12,021 bases of DNA from Reyranella sp. (GTDB lineage: Bacteria > Pseudomonadota > Alphaproteobacteria > Reyranellales > Reyranellaceae). The DNA lies in NCBI GenBank assembly GCA_004296815.1, contig SCVT01000204.1, forward strand, positions 1-12,021, in the 5' to 3' direction. Shown piece after piece: positions 1 to 6,679 of this stretch. A model generated the notes under the pieces. It was given only the letters and a program-made list of their open reading frames with translations, ran no database searches and was not told the origin of the DNA. A program made the translations under genes and the position numbers. Position 1 is the stretch's first letter. The number at the start of each line of letters is the position of its first letter.

Positions 1-789
1 CTCGATGCGCGGGATCGAGCCCAGGAGACCGATCGTGTAGGGGTGCTGCGGATCGGCGAACAGCGCATCGACCGGCGCGCTTTCCACGATCTTGCCGGCG
101 TACATCACGACCACCTCGTCGGCGATCTCGGCGATCACGCCGAGGTCGTGGGTGATGATCAGGACCGCCATGCCGAGCCGCCTCTGCAGGTCCTGCAGGA
201 GGTCCAGGATCTGCGCCTGGATCGTGACGTCGAGCGCTGTCGTGGGCTCGTCGGCGATCAGCAAGGTCGGCTCGCAGCTGAGCGCCATGGCGATCATGAC
301 GCGCTGGCGCATGCCGCCCGACAGCCGGTGCGGATAGTCGTCGACCCGCTGCGCCGCCGAGGGGATGCGCACCAGGTCGAGCATCTCGATCGCCCGCTTC
401 TTGGCGGCCGCCGGCGACATCGTCGTGTGCGCCAGGATCGCCTCGACGATCTGCTGCCCGATCGTGTGCACCGGGTTCAGCGAGGTCATCGGCTCCTGGA
501 AGATCATCGACATCTTGCCGCCGCGCAGCTTGCGGCGTTCGTCGGCCGAGAGGCCGAGCACGTCGCGACCGTCGAAGCGGATCGCGTCCGCCTCGACGAT
601 GCCCGGCGGGGTCGCCACCAGGCCCATGACCGAGAGCGACGTCACGCTCTTGCCGCAGCCCGATTCGCCCACCAGGCCGACGGTGCGGCCGCGGTCGACG
701 GAGAAGTCGATGCCATCGACCGCGCGAAACAGGCCGCGGTCGGTGTGGAAGTGGGTCCTGAGACCGCGGACCTCGAGGAGCTTTTCCAT
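1..789 (-). CDS. Dipeptide/oligopeptide ABC transporter ATP-binding protein (DppD/OppD type), 3' end outside window
   Basis: Cytoplasmic ATPase that powers the importer encoded upstream on the same strand. The 263 visible residues show the full nucleotide-binding core: Walker A GESGCGKS at 41-48, Q-loop Gln98 in IFQEP, signature LSGGMRQR at 156-163, Walker B LLIADEPT at 176-183 and switch His214 in ITHDLG. The HPYTIGLL stretch at 249-256 marks the start of the oligopeptide-transporter C-terminal extension, which identifies the DppD/OppD branch. Family members are usually about 320-340 residues, so roughly 60-80 are cut off by the window edge. The start codon overlaps the stop of the preceding binding-protein gene (ATGA, 786-789 region), and no strong Shine-Dalgarno precedes it, which suggests translational coupling. 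A DppF-type partner ATPase probably follows outside the window (inference). Confidence 0.95.
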   Translation of the reverse strand, partial: MEKLLEVRGLRTHFHTDRGLFRAVDGIDFSVDRGRTVGLVGESGCGKSVTSLSVMGLVATPPGIVEADAIRFDGRDVLGLSADERRKLRGGKMSMIFQEPMTSLNPVHTIGQQIVEAILAHTTMSPAAAKKRAIEMLDLVRIPSAAQRVDDYPHRLSGGMRQRVMIAMALSCEPTLLIADEPTTALDVTIQAQILDLLQDLQRRLGMAVLIITHDLGVIAEIADEVVVMYAGKIVESAPVDALFADPQHPYTIGLLGSIPRIE

Positions 790-2360
790 CAGAAGGAGTA
801 ATCCAGCCCCTTGTAGAAAGTGTTCTGGTAGAGCATGTGCGGCCGCACGCCCTTCAGCTTCTTGGTGCTGGTCGTGAACATCGCGATGTTCATCACCGGC
901 ATCCAGAGATGCTCCTCGGTGACCCTCTGCTGGGCGAGCGCGTAGTATTTAGCGCGGTCGGCGTCGGTCAGCGAGGCGCGGCCCATCTTCAGGTACTCGT
1001 CGGTCTTTTCGTCCTTCCAGTTCATCCGGTTGGGTGCCGGGATGTTCTTGGAGTCGAAGTAGAAGTTCAGCAGGTCGCCGGCCGACATGTACGGGAAGGT
1101 CACCGTCCAAAGCTCGTAGTCCTGCTCGCTCATCTTGGAGAAGGCGATGGTCGAGTCGAAGCCCTGGACCTTCCAGTCGATGCCGATCTGGCGCATGTAG
1201 CCCTGGATCGCCTCGGACACGCGTCCGAAGTAGGCGACCTGCGTGAAGTAGACCTTGGGCGCGAGCTTCACGCCGTCCTTCTCGCGGATGCCGTCGGAGC
1301 CGACCTTCCAGCCGGCCTCGTCCAGCAGCTTCTTGGCGCGCTCGACATCCTCCTTGATGATGGTCTTGGTCGACTCGGCGAAGTCGAGCGACTTGGGATC
1401 GATGAAGGTGTAGGCCGGGTCGGCGTTGCCCAGCATGATGCCCTTCACGATGTCGGCCCGCTTGATGGCGATGTTCATCGCCTCGCGCACGCGCTTGTCG
1501 GACACCATCGGGCGGTTCGACTTGTAGCCGTAGTACATGAGCTGGAAGTTGGGCGTCGCCTCCTGGACGTTGAGGTTGGGCGAGGCCTTGACCTGCTGGA
1601 TGAACTGCAGCGGGATCTGATGGGTGACGTCGAACTGGCCGCCCAGCATGGCGGCGACGCGGCTCGCATCCTCCGGCACGATCTTGATCGAGAGCTTCTC
1701 GAACTTCACCGGCCCCTTGTTCTGGTACATCGAGGGGCCCCACTTGTAGGCGTCGTGGCGCTTCAGCACGATCTCGGTGCGCGGCGTCCATGACTCGAAG
1801 CACCACGGCCCGGTGCCGTCGGCCGCCTTGACGCCGTAGTCCTTGCCCAGCGACTCGACACTCTCCTTGTTGTGGATAGCCGTCGTGAACATGGTGAGGT
1901 TGAGCAGCAGGTCGGAGAAGGGCTCGTTGAGCTCGTACTCGACCGTGTACTTGTCCTTGGCGCGGATGTCCTTGAGGTTGCCGGCGCGCCAGGCGAGCGG
2001 CGCCTTGAGCTCCGGGCTCACCAGCCGCTTGAAGGAGTAGACGACGTCGTCGGCGGTGAACTTCTTGCCGCTGCAGAAGCTCACATCATCGCGCAGGTTG
2101 AACGTGTAGAGCTTGCCGTCGGGGGTCACCGTCCACGATTTGGCGAGGTAGGGGATCGGCGTCTTGCCGTCCCAATCCATCGCGACCAGCGTGTCCTGGA
2201 ACATGTTGACGATGTCGGAGGTCGGCGACCAGGTCGTGCGCTGGCCGTCATAGTGCGGCGCGTCGAGCGACTTCATCATCCGCAACGTCTGGGCTTCCGC
2301 GACCGCGGACGTCCCGACAAGACCAAGCGACGCTACAACGCACGTGAAGATGTTACGCAT
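789..2360 (-). CDS. ABC transporter substrate-binding protein, family 5 (peptide/nickel type), copy 1
   Basis: Periplasmic receptor of 523 residues for the adjacent importer. Residues 1-23 form a signal peptide: basic start (MRN), hydrophobic core, and an AEA|Q cleavage site for signal peptidase I. There is no lipobox. The mature protein is 500 residues. Family-5 hallmarks include the early [12 protein letters not shown] segment, the TFNLRDDV...[18 protein letters not shown] stretch, and [11 protein letters not shown] in the second half. It is about 75% identical, without gaps, to the protein encoded just upstream (2388-3950), so this is a tandem paralog. Both copies keep two Cys (in FCSGKK and GPWCFES) that could form a disulfide (inference). 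It has its own ribosome binding site (GAGGG, 2368-2372), and its stop overlaps the ATPase start. The ligand is unknown: a peptide, opine, metal chelate or other small molecule is possible. Confidence 0.93.
   Translation of the reverse strand: MRNIFTCVVASLGLVGTSAVAEAQTLRMMKSLDAPHYDGQRTTWSPTSDIVNMFQDTLVAMDWDGKTPIPYLAKSWTVTPDGKLYTFNLRDDVSFCSGKKFTADDVVYSFKRLVSPELKAPLAWRAGNLKDIRAKDKYTVEYELNEPFSDLLLNLTMFTTAIHNKESVESLGKDYGVKAADGTGPWCFESWTPRTEIVLKRHDAYKWGPSMYQNKGPVKFEKLSIKIVPEDASRVAAMLGGQFDVTHQIPLQFIQQVKASPNLNVQEATPNFQLMYYGYKSNRPMVSDKRVREAMNIAIKRADIVKGIMLGNADPAYTFIDPKSLDFAESTKTIIKEDVERAKKLLDEAGWKVGSDGIREKDGVKLAPKVYFTQVAYFGRVSEAIQGYMRQIGIDWKVQGFDSTIAFSKMSEQDYELWTVTFPYMSAGDLLNFYFDSKNIPAPNRMNWKDEKTDEYLKMGRASLTDADRAKYYALAQQRVTEEHLWMPVMNIAMFTTSTKKLKGVRPHMLYQNTFYKGLDYSF
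1698..1757 (-). repeat. 60-base identical block shared by the two binding-protein genes (copy A)
   Basis: Bases 1698-1757 match 3297-3356 exactly, in direct orientation, including all third codon positions. The block encodes the segment running from [10 protein letters not shown] to NKGPVKFE. It lies within a tandem duplication that is otherwise about 75% identical at protein level. Confidence 0.85.
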
Positions 2361-2367
2361 TGTCGTT

Positions 2368-2378
2368 CCCTCGCCTCC
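2368..2378 (-). promoter_or_regulatory. Ribosome binding site of substrate-binding protein copy 1
   Basis: On the - strand this reads GGAGGCGAGGG. The GAGGG lies 7 bases before the ATG at 2360, and the GGAGG is 13 bases away. It is the strongest Shine-Dalgarno in the transporter operon and sits in the operon's only non-overlapping junction (27 bases). Copy 1 may therefore start translation independently of the upstream genes. Confidence 0.6.
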
Positions 2379-2387
2379 GATTGGATT

Positions 2388-3950
2388 TCAGAAAGTCGCG
2401 TCGAGTCCTTTGTAGAAGGTGTTCTGGTAGAGCATGTGCGGTCGCGCGCCCTTGAGCTTCTTGTTCACGACCTCGTCCATGTTGATGTTCAGCACCGGGA
2501 TCCAGAGGTGCTCGCGCATCACCTTCTGCTGCACCATCGCGTAGTACTTGGCGCGGTCGGCCTCGGTCAGCGCGGCACGTCCCAGCTTCAGCCACTCGTC
2601 GGTCTCGGCGTCCTTCCAGTTCATGCGGTTGGGCGTCGGGATGTTCTTGGAGTCGAAGTAGATGTTCATCAGGTCGCCGGCCGAGAGGTAGGGCACGGTG
2701 ACCGACCAGATCTCGTAGTCCTGCTCGGCCATCTTGGCCGCCGCGATGGTCGAGTCCCACGGCTGGAGCTGCCAGCCGACGCCGATACGGCGCAGGTAAC
2801 CCTGGATCGCCTCGGCGACGCGCGCGGAGTTGGCGTTGGCGGTGTAGTAGACCTTGGGCTGCAGCTTGACGCCGTCCTTCTCGCGCACGCCGTCGGCGCC
2901 CGGCTTCCATCCCGCCTCGTCGAGCAGCTTCTTGGCGCGCTCGACATCCTCCTTCACGATCTCCGCCGTCTTGGCGTCGTGGTCGAGCGCTTCCTTGTCG
3001 ACGATGGTGAAGGCCGGGTCGGCATTGCCGAGCAGGATGCCCTTGGCGATCGCGGCCCGATCGATGGCGATGCTCATGGCCTCGCGCACGCGCTTGTCCG
3101 CCACCATCGGCCGTGTCGTCTTGAAGCCGAAGTAGAGGAGCTGGAAGTTCGGCTTGGCCGGATGGACCTGCAGCATCGGCGCGGTGCGCGCCTGCGAGAT
3201 GAACTGCGCCGGGAATTGGTGGGTGACGTCGAAAGTGCCCGACATCATCGCCGCCACGCGGCTCGAATCCTCCGGCACGATCTTGATGACCAGCCGCTCG
3301 AACTTCACCGGCCCCTTGTTCTGGTACATCGAGGGGCCCCACTTGTAGGCGTCGTGCCGCTTCAGCACGATCTGGGTGCGCGGCTGCCAGCTCTCGAAGC
3401 ACCACGGTCCCGTTCCGTCGGCGCCCTTGATGCCGTAGTCCTTGCCCAGCGCCTCGACGCTCTCCTTGTTGTGGATCACGTTGGTGAACATGGTGAGCTG
3501 CAGCAGCAGCTCGGAGAAGGGCTCGATCAGCTCGTATTCCAGCGTGTGGGGATCGGGCGCGCGCAGCTCCTTGATCTCGCCGGCACGCCAGGCATAGGGG
3601 CCCTTGATCTCCGGGCTCTTCAGCCGCTTGAAGGAATAGATCACGTCGTCGGCGGTGAACTTCTTGCCGCTGCAGAATTGTACGTCGTCGCGCAGCTTGA
3701 AGGTGTAGAGCTTGCCGTCGGGGCTGACGGTCCACGACTTGGCGAGATAGGGGATCGGCGTGCGGCCGTCCCAGTCGAGCGCCACCAGCGTGTCCTGGAA
3801 CATGTTCACGATGTCGGAGGTCGGCCCCCATGTCGTGCGCTGCGCGTCGTAGTGCGGCGCATCGATCGACTTCATCATGTTCAGGGTCTGCGCAGAAGCA
3901 GGGCAAGCGATACTCAACGCGAACGCTGCACTCAGAACGAATCTGATCAT
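2388..3950 (-). CDS. ABC transporter substrate-binding protein, family 5 (peptide/nickel type), copy 2
   Basis: Periplasmic binding protein of 520 residues, paralogous to the gene at 789-2360. Residues 1-20 are a signal peptide ending ASA|Q. Cys16 sits in SIAC, but the lipobox -3 position is Ser, so a lipoprotein is unlikely. The mature part is 500 residues, exactly as in copy 1. Counted by eye, identity is about 86% in the first 100 mature residues, falls to about 67% in residues 201-400, and is about 74% in the last 100. The divergent middle includes segments likely to line the ligand cleft, for example ANANSARV here against QVAYFGRV in copy 1. The start overlaps the stop of the DppC-type permease (ATGA, 3947-3950). 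A GAGG 8 bases before the ATG is encoded within the permease's last codons. The substrate is unknown. Confidence 0.93.
   Translation of the reverse strand: MIRFVLSAAFALSIACPASAQTLNMMKSIDAPHYDAQRTTWGPTSDIVNMFQDTLVALDWDGRTPIPYLAKSWTVSPDGKLYTFKLRDDVQFCSGKKFTADDVIYSFKRLKSPEIKGPYAWRAGEIKELRAPDPHTLEYELIEPFSELLLQLTMFTNVIHNKESVEALGKDYGIKGADGTGPWCFESWQPRTQIVLKRHDAYKWGPSMYQNKGPVKFERLVIKIVPEDSSRVAAMMSGTFDVTHQFPAQFISQARTAPMLQVHPAKPNFQLLYFGFKTTRPMVADKRVREAMSIAIDRAAIAKGILLGNADPAFTIVDKEALDHDAKTAEIVKEDVERAKKLLDEAGWKPGADGVREKDGVKLQPKVYYTANANSARVAEAIQGYLRRIGVGWQLQPWDSTIAAAKMAEQDYEIWSVTVPYLSAGDLMNIYFDSKNIPTPNRMNWKDAETDEWLKLGRAALTEADRAKYYAMVQQKVMREHLWIPVLNINMDEVVNKKLKGARPHMLYQNTFYKGLDATF
3297..3356 (-). repeat. 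60-base identical block shared by the two binding-protein genes (copy B)
   Basis: This is the second copy of the block at 1698-1757, in the same orientation about 1.6 kb away. Flanking bases differ on both sides. Recombination between the two blocks would remove about 1.6 kb and leave one in-frame hybrid binding protein (inference). Confidence 0.85.
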
Positions 3951-4834
3951 GTCTGCAGCCTCGGATCGAGGACGTCGCGGAGTGCGTCGCCCAGAAGGTT
4001 GGCCGCCAGCACGATGACGAAGATCGCGAAGCTCGGGATCGTCGCGATGTGCGGCGCCATGAAGAGGAAGTCGCGGCCCTGTGCGGCCATCATGCCGAGC
4101 TCAGCGGTCGGCGGCTGCGCGCCCATGCCGAGGAAGCCGAGCGCCGAGCCGATCAGGATGATCTGGCCGAAGCGCAGGGTGAGAAAGACGAAGATGGTGG
4201 AGATGCAGTTCAGTGTCAGGTAGCGCCAGATCAAGGTGCGGTCCGAGACGCCGACGGCACGGCCCGCCTCCATGAACTCCTGGCCCATGACGCCCACCGC
4301 CGCGCCACGCGCCACGCGCGCCACGTCGGGCACGGTGGCGACGACCAGCGCGATCACCACGGCGGTGAGGCCGGCGCCGAAGATCGCCGCCACCGCGAGC
4401 CCGATCAGGATCGCCGGGAAAGCGAGCATCACGTCGACCAGGCGCATGATCCAGCCGTCGGCCCGCGGGTAGTAGGCCGCGAGGATGCCGAGCACGCCGC
4501 CCAGCGCGCCGCCGATGATCACGCCGACCAGCCCCAGCATCAGCGTGTTGCGCGTGCCGTAGATGACGCGGCTCAGTATGTCGCGGCCGGTATTGTCGGT
4601 GCCGAACCAGTGCTGCTCGTTCGGCGGCTGCATCACCTTGGTGAGGTCGGTGAGGTAGGGATCGTAGGGGGACACGAGCGGCGCGAAGATCGCGGCCAGC
4701 CCGATCAAGGTCAGGATGATCGTGGCCGCCGCGGCGACCTTGTCACGCGCCAGCCGGCGCAGCACGCCGGTGCGCGAGAGAACGCCGGTTTCTTCGACGG
4801 TGGCTGCGGGCGCGTTGAGGGCTTCGACGCTCAT
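3947..4834 (-). CDS. ABC transporter permease, DppC/OppC type
   Basis: Inner-membrane subunit of 295 residues, the usual length for the family. It has a hydrophilic N-terminal tail with a first membrane segment at about 33-54, followed by the conserved periplasmic motif HWFGTDNTGRD at 75-85. Several more membrane segments follow. The EAA-type cytoplasmic loop at about 186-209 (EFMEAGRAVGVSDRTLIWRY) docks the ATPase. The C-terminus LGDALRDVLDPRLQT is typical of the family. The start overlaps the DppB-type permease stop (ATGA, 4831-4834) and the stop overlaps the next binding-protein start. An AGGG at 4845-4848 on the - strand, inside the upstream gene's final codons, can serve as ribosome binding site. 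It should heterodimerise with the protein encoded at 4831-5769. Confidence 0.95.
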   Translation of the reverse strand: MSVEALNAPAATVEETGVLSRTGVLRRLARDKVAAAATIILTLIGLAAIFAPLVSPYDPYLTDLTKVMQPPNEQHWFGTDNTGRDILSRVIYGTRNTLMLGLVGVIIGGALGGVLGILAAYYPRADGWIMRLVDVMLAFPAILIGLAVAAIFGAGLTAVVIALVVATVPDVARVARGAAVGVMGQEFMEAGRAVGVSDRTLIWRYLTLNCISTIFVFLTLRFGQIILIGSALGFLGMGAQPPTAELGMMAAQGRDFLFMAPHIATIPSFAIFVIVLAANLLGDALRDVLDPRLQT

Positions 4835-5769
4835 GACCGCTGCACCCTGGGATCAAGGTAAACGTAGAGGATGTCGACGATCAGGTTGATCGACAGGAAC
4901 GCGATCGCGAGGATCATGATCGCGCCCTGGGCGGTCGGGAAATCGCTCGACACGATGGCGCCGACCGCGAGGCGCCCGACACCGGGCCAGGAGAACATCG
5001 TCTCGGTGACGACGGCGCCGCCCAGCAGGAACGCTGCCTGCAGGCCGATTAGCGTCACGACCGGGATCAGCGCGTTGCGCAGCGCGTGATGGACGATCAC
5101 GACCGTCTCGCGCAGACCCTTGGCGCGCGCGGTCCGCACGAAATCGGCGCCCAGCACCTCGAGCACCGCGGTGCGCGTCAGCCGCGCGATCGGCCCGATC
5201 AGTACGCTGCCGAGCGTGAGTGCTGGCAGGACGAGGCTCGGCAGGCCGCCGTCCCAGATCGGACCGGTGCGGCCGGTGAAGGGGAACAGGCCCCACTTGA
5301 AGCCCATGTACTGGATCAGGATCAGGCCGATGAAGAACACCGGCATCGACACACCCGCGACCGAGAAGGCCATGATGATGCGGTCGACGATCGAGCCGCG
5401 CTTCACGGCGGCGAGCGTGCCCAAGGTCAGGCCGAACGGCACGGCGATGATCATGCCGCCCAGCATCAGCTCGACGGTCGGGCCGATGGTGAGTGCCAGC
5501 TCCTCGCTCACCATCTTGTTGGAGATGATCGAGCGGCCGAGGTCGCCGTGCAGCACGCGGCCGATATACTCGAGGAACTGGATGGGGATCGGCCGATCGA
5601 GGCCGAGCTCGAGGCGGATCGCGGCGATCGTCTCGGCCTTGGCGTCGGGGCCCGCGATGATCATCGCCGGATCGGCGGGCACCACCTGCAGGAGACAGAA
5701 GCAAAGGAAGAGGACCCCGAGCAGCGCGGGGAACGAGACCAGCAGGCGGTGGACGATCTGTCTTCCCAT
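4831..5769 (-). CDS. ABC transporter permease, DppB/OppB type
   Basis: First gene of the importer operon, 312 residues, standard length. Membrane segment 1 is at about 7-29. The family's periplasmic region follows (LELGLDRPIPIQFLEYIG, then HGDLGRSI at 74-81). Further hydrophobic segments lie at about 100-121, 131-155, 178-199, 232-255 and 283-305. The EAA-type loop at 209-236 reads DFVRTARAKGLRETVVIVHH and continues into ALRNALIPV, closely matching DppB proteins. The C-terminus is LDPRVQRS. GAGG lies 7 bases before the ATG. A gap of 150 bases separates it from the dehalogenase-like gene upstream on the same strand, so the operon may have its own promoter in that gap or be reached by read-through. 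Confidence 0.95.
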   Translation of the reverse strand: MGRQIVHRLLVSFPALLGVLFLCFCLLQVVPADPAMIIAGPDAKAETIAAIRLELGLDRPIPIQFLEYIGRVLHGDLGRSIISNKMVSEELALTIGPTVELMLGGMIIAVPFGLTLGTLAAVKRGSIVDRIIMAFSVAGVSMPVFFIGLILIQYMGFKWGLFPFTGRTGPIWDGGLPSLVLPALTLGSVLIGPIARLTRTAVLEVLGADFVRTARAKGLRETVVIVHHALRNALIPVVTLIGLQAAFLLGGAVVTETMFSWPGVGRLAVGAIVSSDFPTAQGAIMILAIAFLSINLIVDILYVYLDPRVQRS

Positions 5770-5886
5770 ACGCCGTCCTCGGACCGAAGGCGGCCAAGGC
5801 GGAACGCGCCGGCGCTACACCGACGTGTCTCTAGACGTTCCTTCCCTGGCGGTCGCGCTTTCGGTCAACCGTGCGCGACCTTGCTT

Positions 5887-5903
5887 ATGCACGAATGATG
5901 CAT
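5887..5903. promoter_or_regulatory. Short inverted repeat upstream of the ABC transporter operon (possible operator)
   Basis: ATGCA and TGCAT flank a 7-base spacer (17 bases in all), in an AT-richer patch of the 150-base gap between the dehalogenase-like gene and the permease genes. It lies about 118 bases before the DppB-type start. The arm length and position suit a regulator site, but five-base arms can occur by chance. No convincing -35/-10 pair was found nearby: a TTGACC occurs on the - strand (5866-5871) without a matching -10. No clear terminator hairpin was found in the gap. Confidence 0.25.
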
Positions 5904-5919
5904 GCGATCCTGCGCAATG

Positions 5920-6654
5920 TCACGCCCACCCGCCGGCGTGAGGAAGAACGTGTCCGGTGATGAAGCCTGCAGCGTCGGAGCAGAGAAAGCAGATCGTCGC
6001 GCCGAGCTCGTCTGACTTGCCCAACCTGCCAAGCGGAATTTGCGCGGTCATCTTGGCCATGGCTTCGCTGTTGGCGAGCAGCGCTGGCGGGAAGTAGTCG
6101 GGGTTCTCGACATAGTTCGAGCCGACGGCGTTCACGGTGATGCCGTCGCGGCCGAGTTCCTTGGCGAGCGAGGAGACCAGTCCGTTCGCCGCGGCGCGCG
6201 CCGAGACATAGGGCGCGTAGTTGGCGATGCCGCGCAGAGGCGCCGCCGAGGAGACGAACACGATGCGCCCCGACTTGCGCTTGCGCATCGAGGGCGCCAC
6301 CAGCTGGGTCAGGCGGAGCGGTGCAACGGCCATCGCTTCGAGCGCATCGCGATAGTCCTCCATGCGCGCTTCGGCGAGCGGCGCACGCAAGGCGGGGTAG
6401 GCGTCGTTGTTCACCAGGGCATCGATGTGGCCGTGCCGCTTCAGCGCCAGCTCGACCATGGTGGCGGGCTCGATCGCCGACAAGGCGTGGGCGCCCTGGA
6501 ACTGGGTCTCGTACTTCCGTCGGGCGCTCGGGGCCTCGAACGAGGGATCGTGCGCCAGAACGGTGGCGCCCTGGGCCAAAGCGACCCGTGTGGTGCCATG
6601 GCCTGCGAATTTCTCGACGTTGGTGATCAAAATCACCCGGTCTTTCAGCGGCAT
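5920..6654 (-). CDS. Halohydrin dehalogenase-like protein (SDR superfamily, non-canonical active site)
   Basis: A 244-residue SDR-fold protein that should not be a dehydrogenase. The usual TGxxxGxG cofactor motif is replaced by TNVEKFAG (11-18), and the catalytic YxxxK is YVSAR with Arg153. These give T-x4-F-x-G (Thr11, Phe16, Gly18) and S-x12-Y-x3-R (Ser136, Tyr149, Arg153), the two fingerprints of halohydrin dehalogenases. In those enzymes Ser-Tyr-Arg deprotonates a vicinal halohydrin, closing an epoxide, and the pocket that replaces the NAD(P) site holds the released halide. From memory of HheC, further matches include MRKRKSG (123-129), the SARA stretch, AKELG (164-168) and an Asn-Tyr pair at 180-181 equivalent to HheC Asn176-Tyr177. 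Length fits the family (about 220-260). AGAGGA six bases upstream favours this start over the in-frame ATG at 6681. It is probably cytoplasmic and cofactor-independent. Natural substrate unknown. The alternative is a divergent SDR of other function. Confidence 0.82.
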   Translation of the reverse strand: MPLKDRVILITNVEKFAGHGTTRVALAQGATVLAHDPSFEAPSARRKYETQFQGAHALSAIEPATMVELALKRHGHIDALVNNDAYPALRAPLAEARMEDYRDALEAMAVAPLRLTQLVAPSMRKRKSGRIVFVSSAAPLRGIANYAPYVSARAAANGLVSSLAKELGRDGITVNAVGSNYVENPDYFPPALLANSEAMAKMTAQIPLGRLGKSDELGATICFLCSDAAGFITGHVLPHAGGWA

Positions 6655-6660
6655 GGCGAT

Positions 6661-6666
6661 TCCTCT
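6661..6666 (-). promoter_or_regulatory. Ribosome binding site deciding the start of the dehalogenase-like gene
   Basis: The - strand reads AGAGGA here, six bases before the ATG at 6654. The other in-frame start, at 6681, would add nine residues (MGPQPRGIA). It has no comparable site, and its ATG shares the CATG at 6679-6682 with the ubiE start on the opposite strand. The downstream start also places the first beta strand (VILIT) at the usual distance from the N-terminus. Confidence 0.6.
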
Positions 6667-6679
6667 AGGTTGCGGCCCC

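Noticed and set aside
3903..3908. A lipoprotein signal in binding protein copy 2 (Cys16)
   Set aside because: The residue three before the Cys is Ser rather than Leu/Val/Ile, and an ASA|Q signal peptidase I site follows directly. Copy 1 has no equivalent Cys.
1872..4223. A 783-codon open frame on the + strand across both binding-protein genes and part of a permease gene
   Set aside because: It is antisense to three clear family members, is rich in Arg/His/Leu/Val as expected for reverse frames of high-GC genes, and has no recognisable domain. The two similar halves only mirror the duplicated genes below it.
5770..5919. A small gene, tRNA or terminator in the gap before the importer operon
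   Set aside because: Frames crossing it are extensions of antisense shadows of the permease. No cloverleaf and no GC hairpin followed by T-run was seen.
6407..6679. An upstream extension of the ubiE frame
   Set aside because: It would overlap nearly a third of the dehalogenase-like gene. The translated extension has no methyltransferase similarity, and the ATG at 6680 gives the normal family length.
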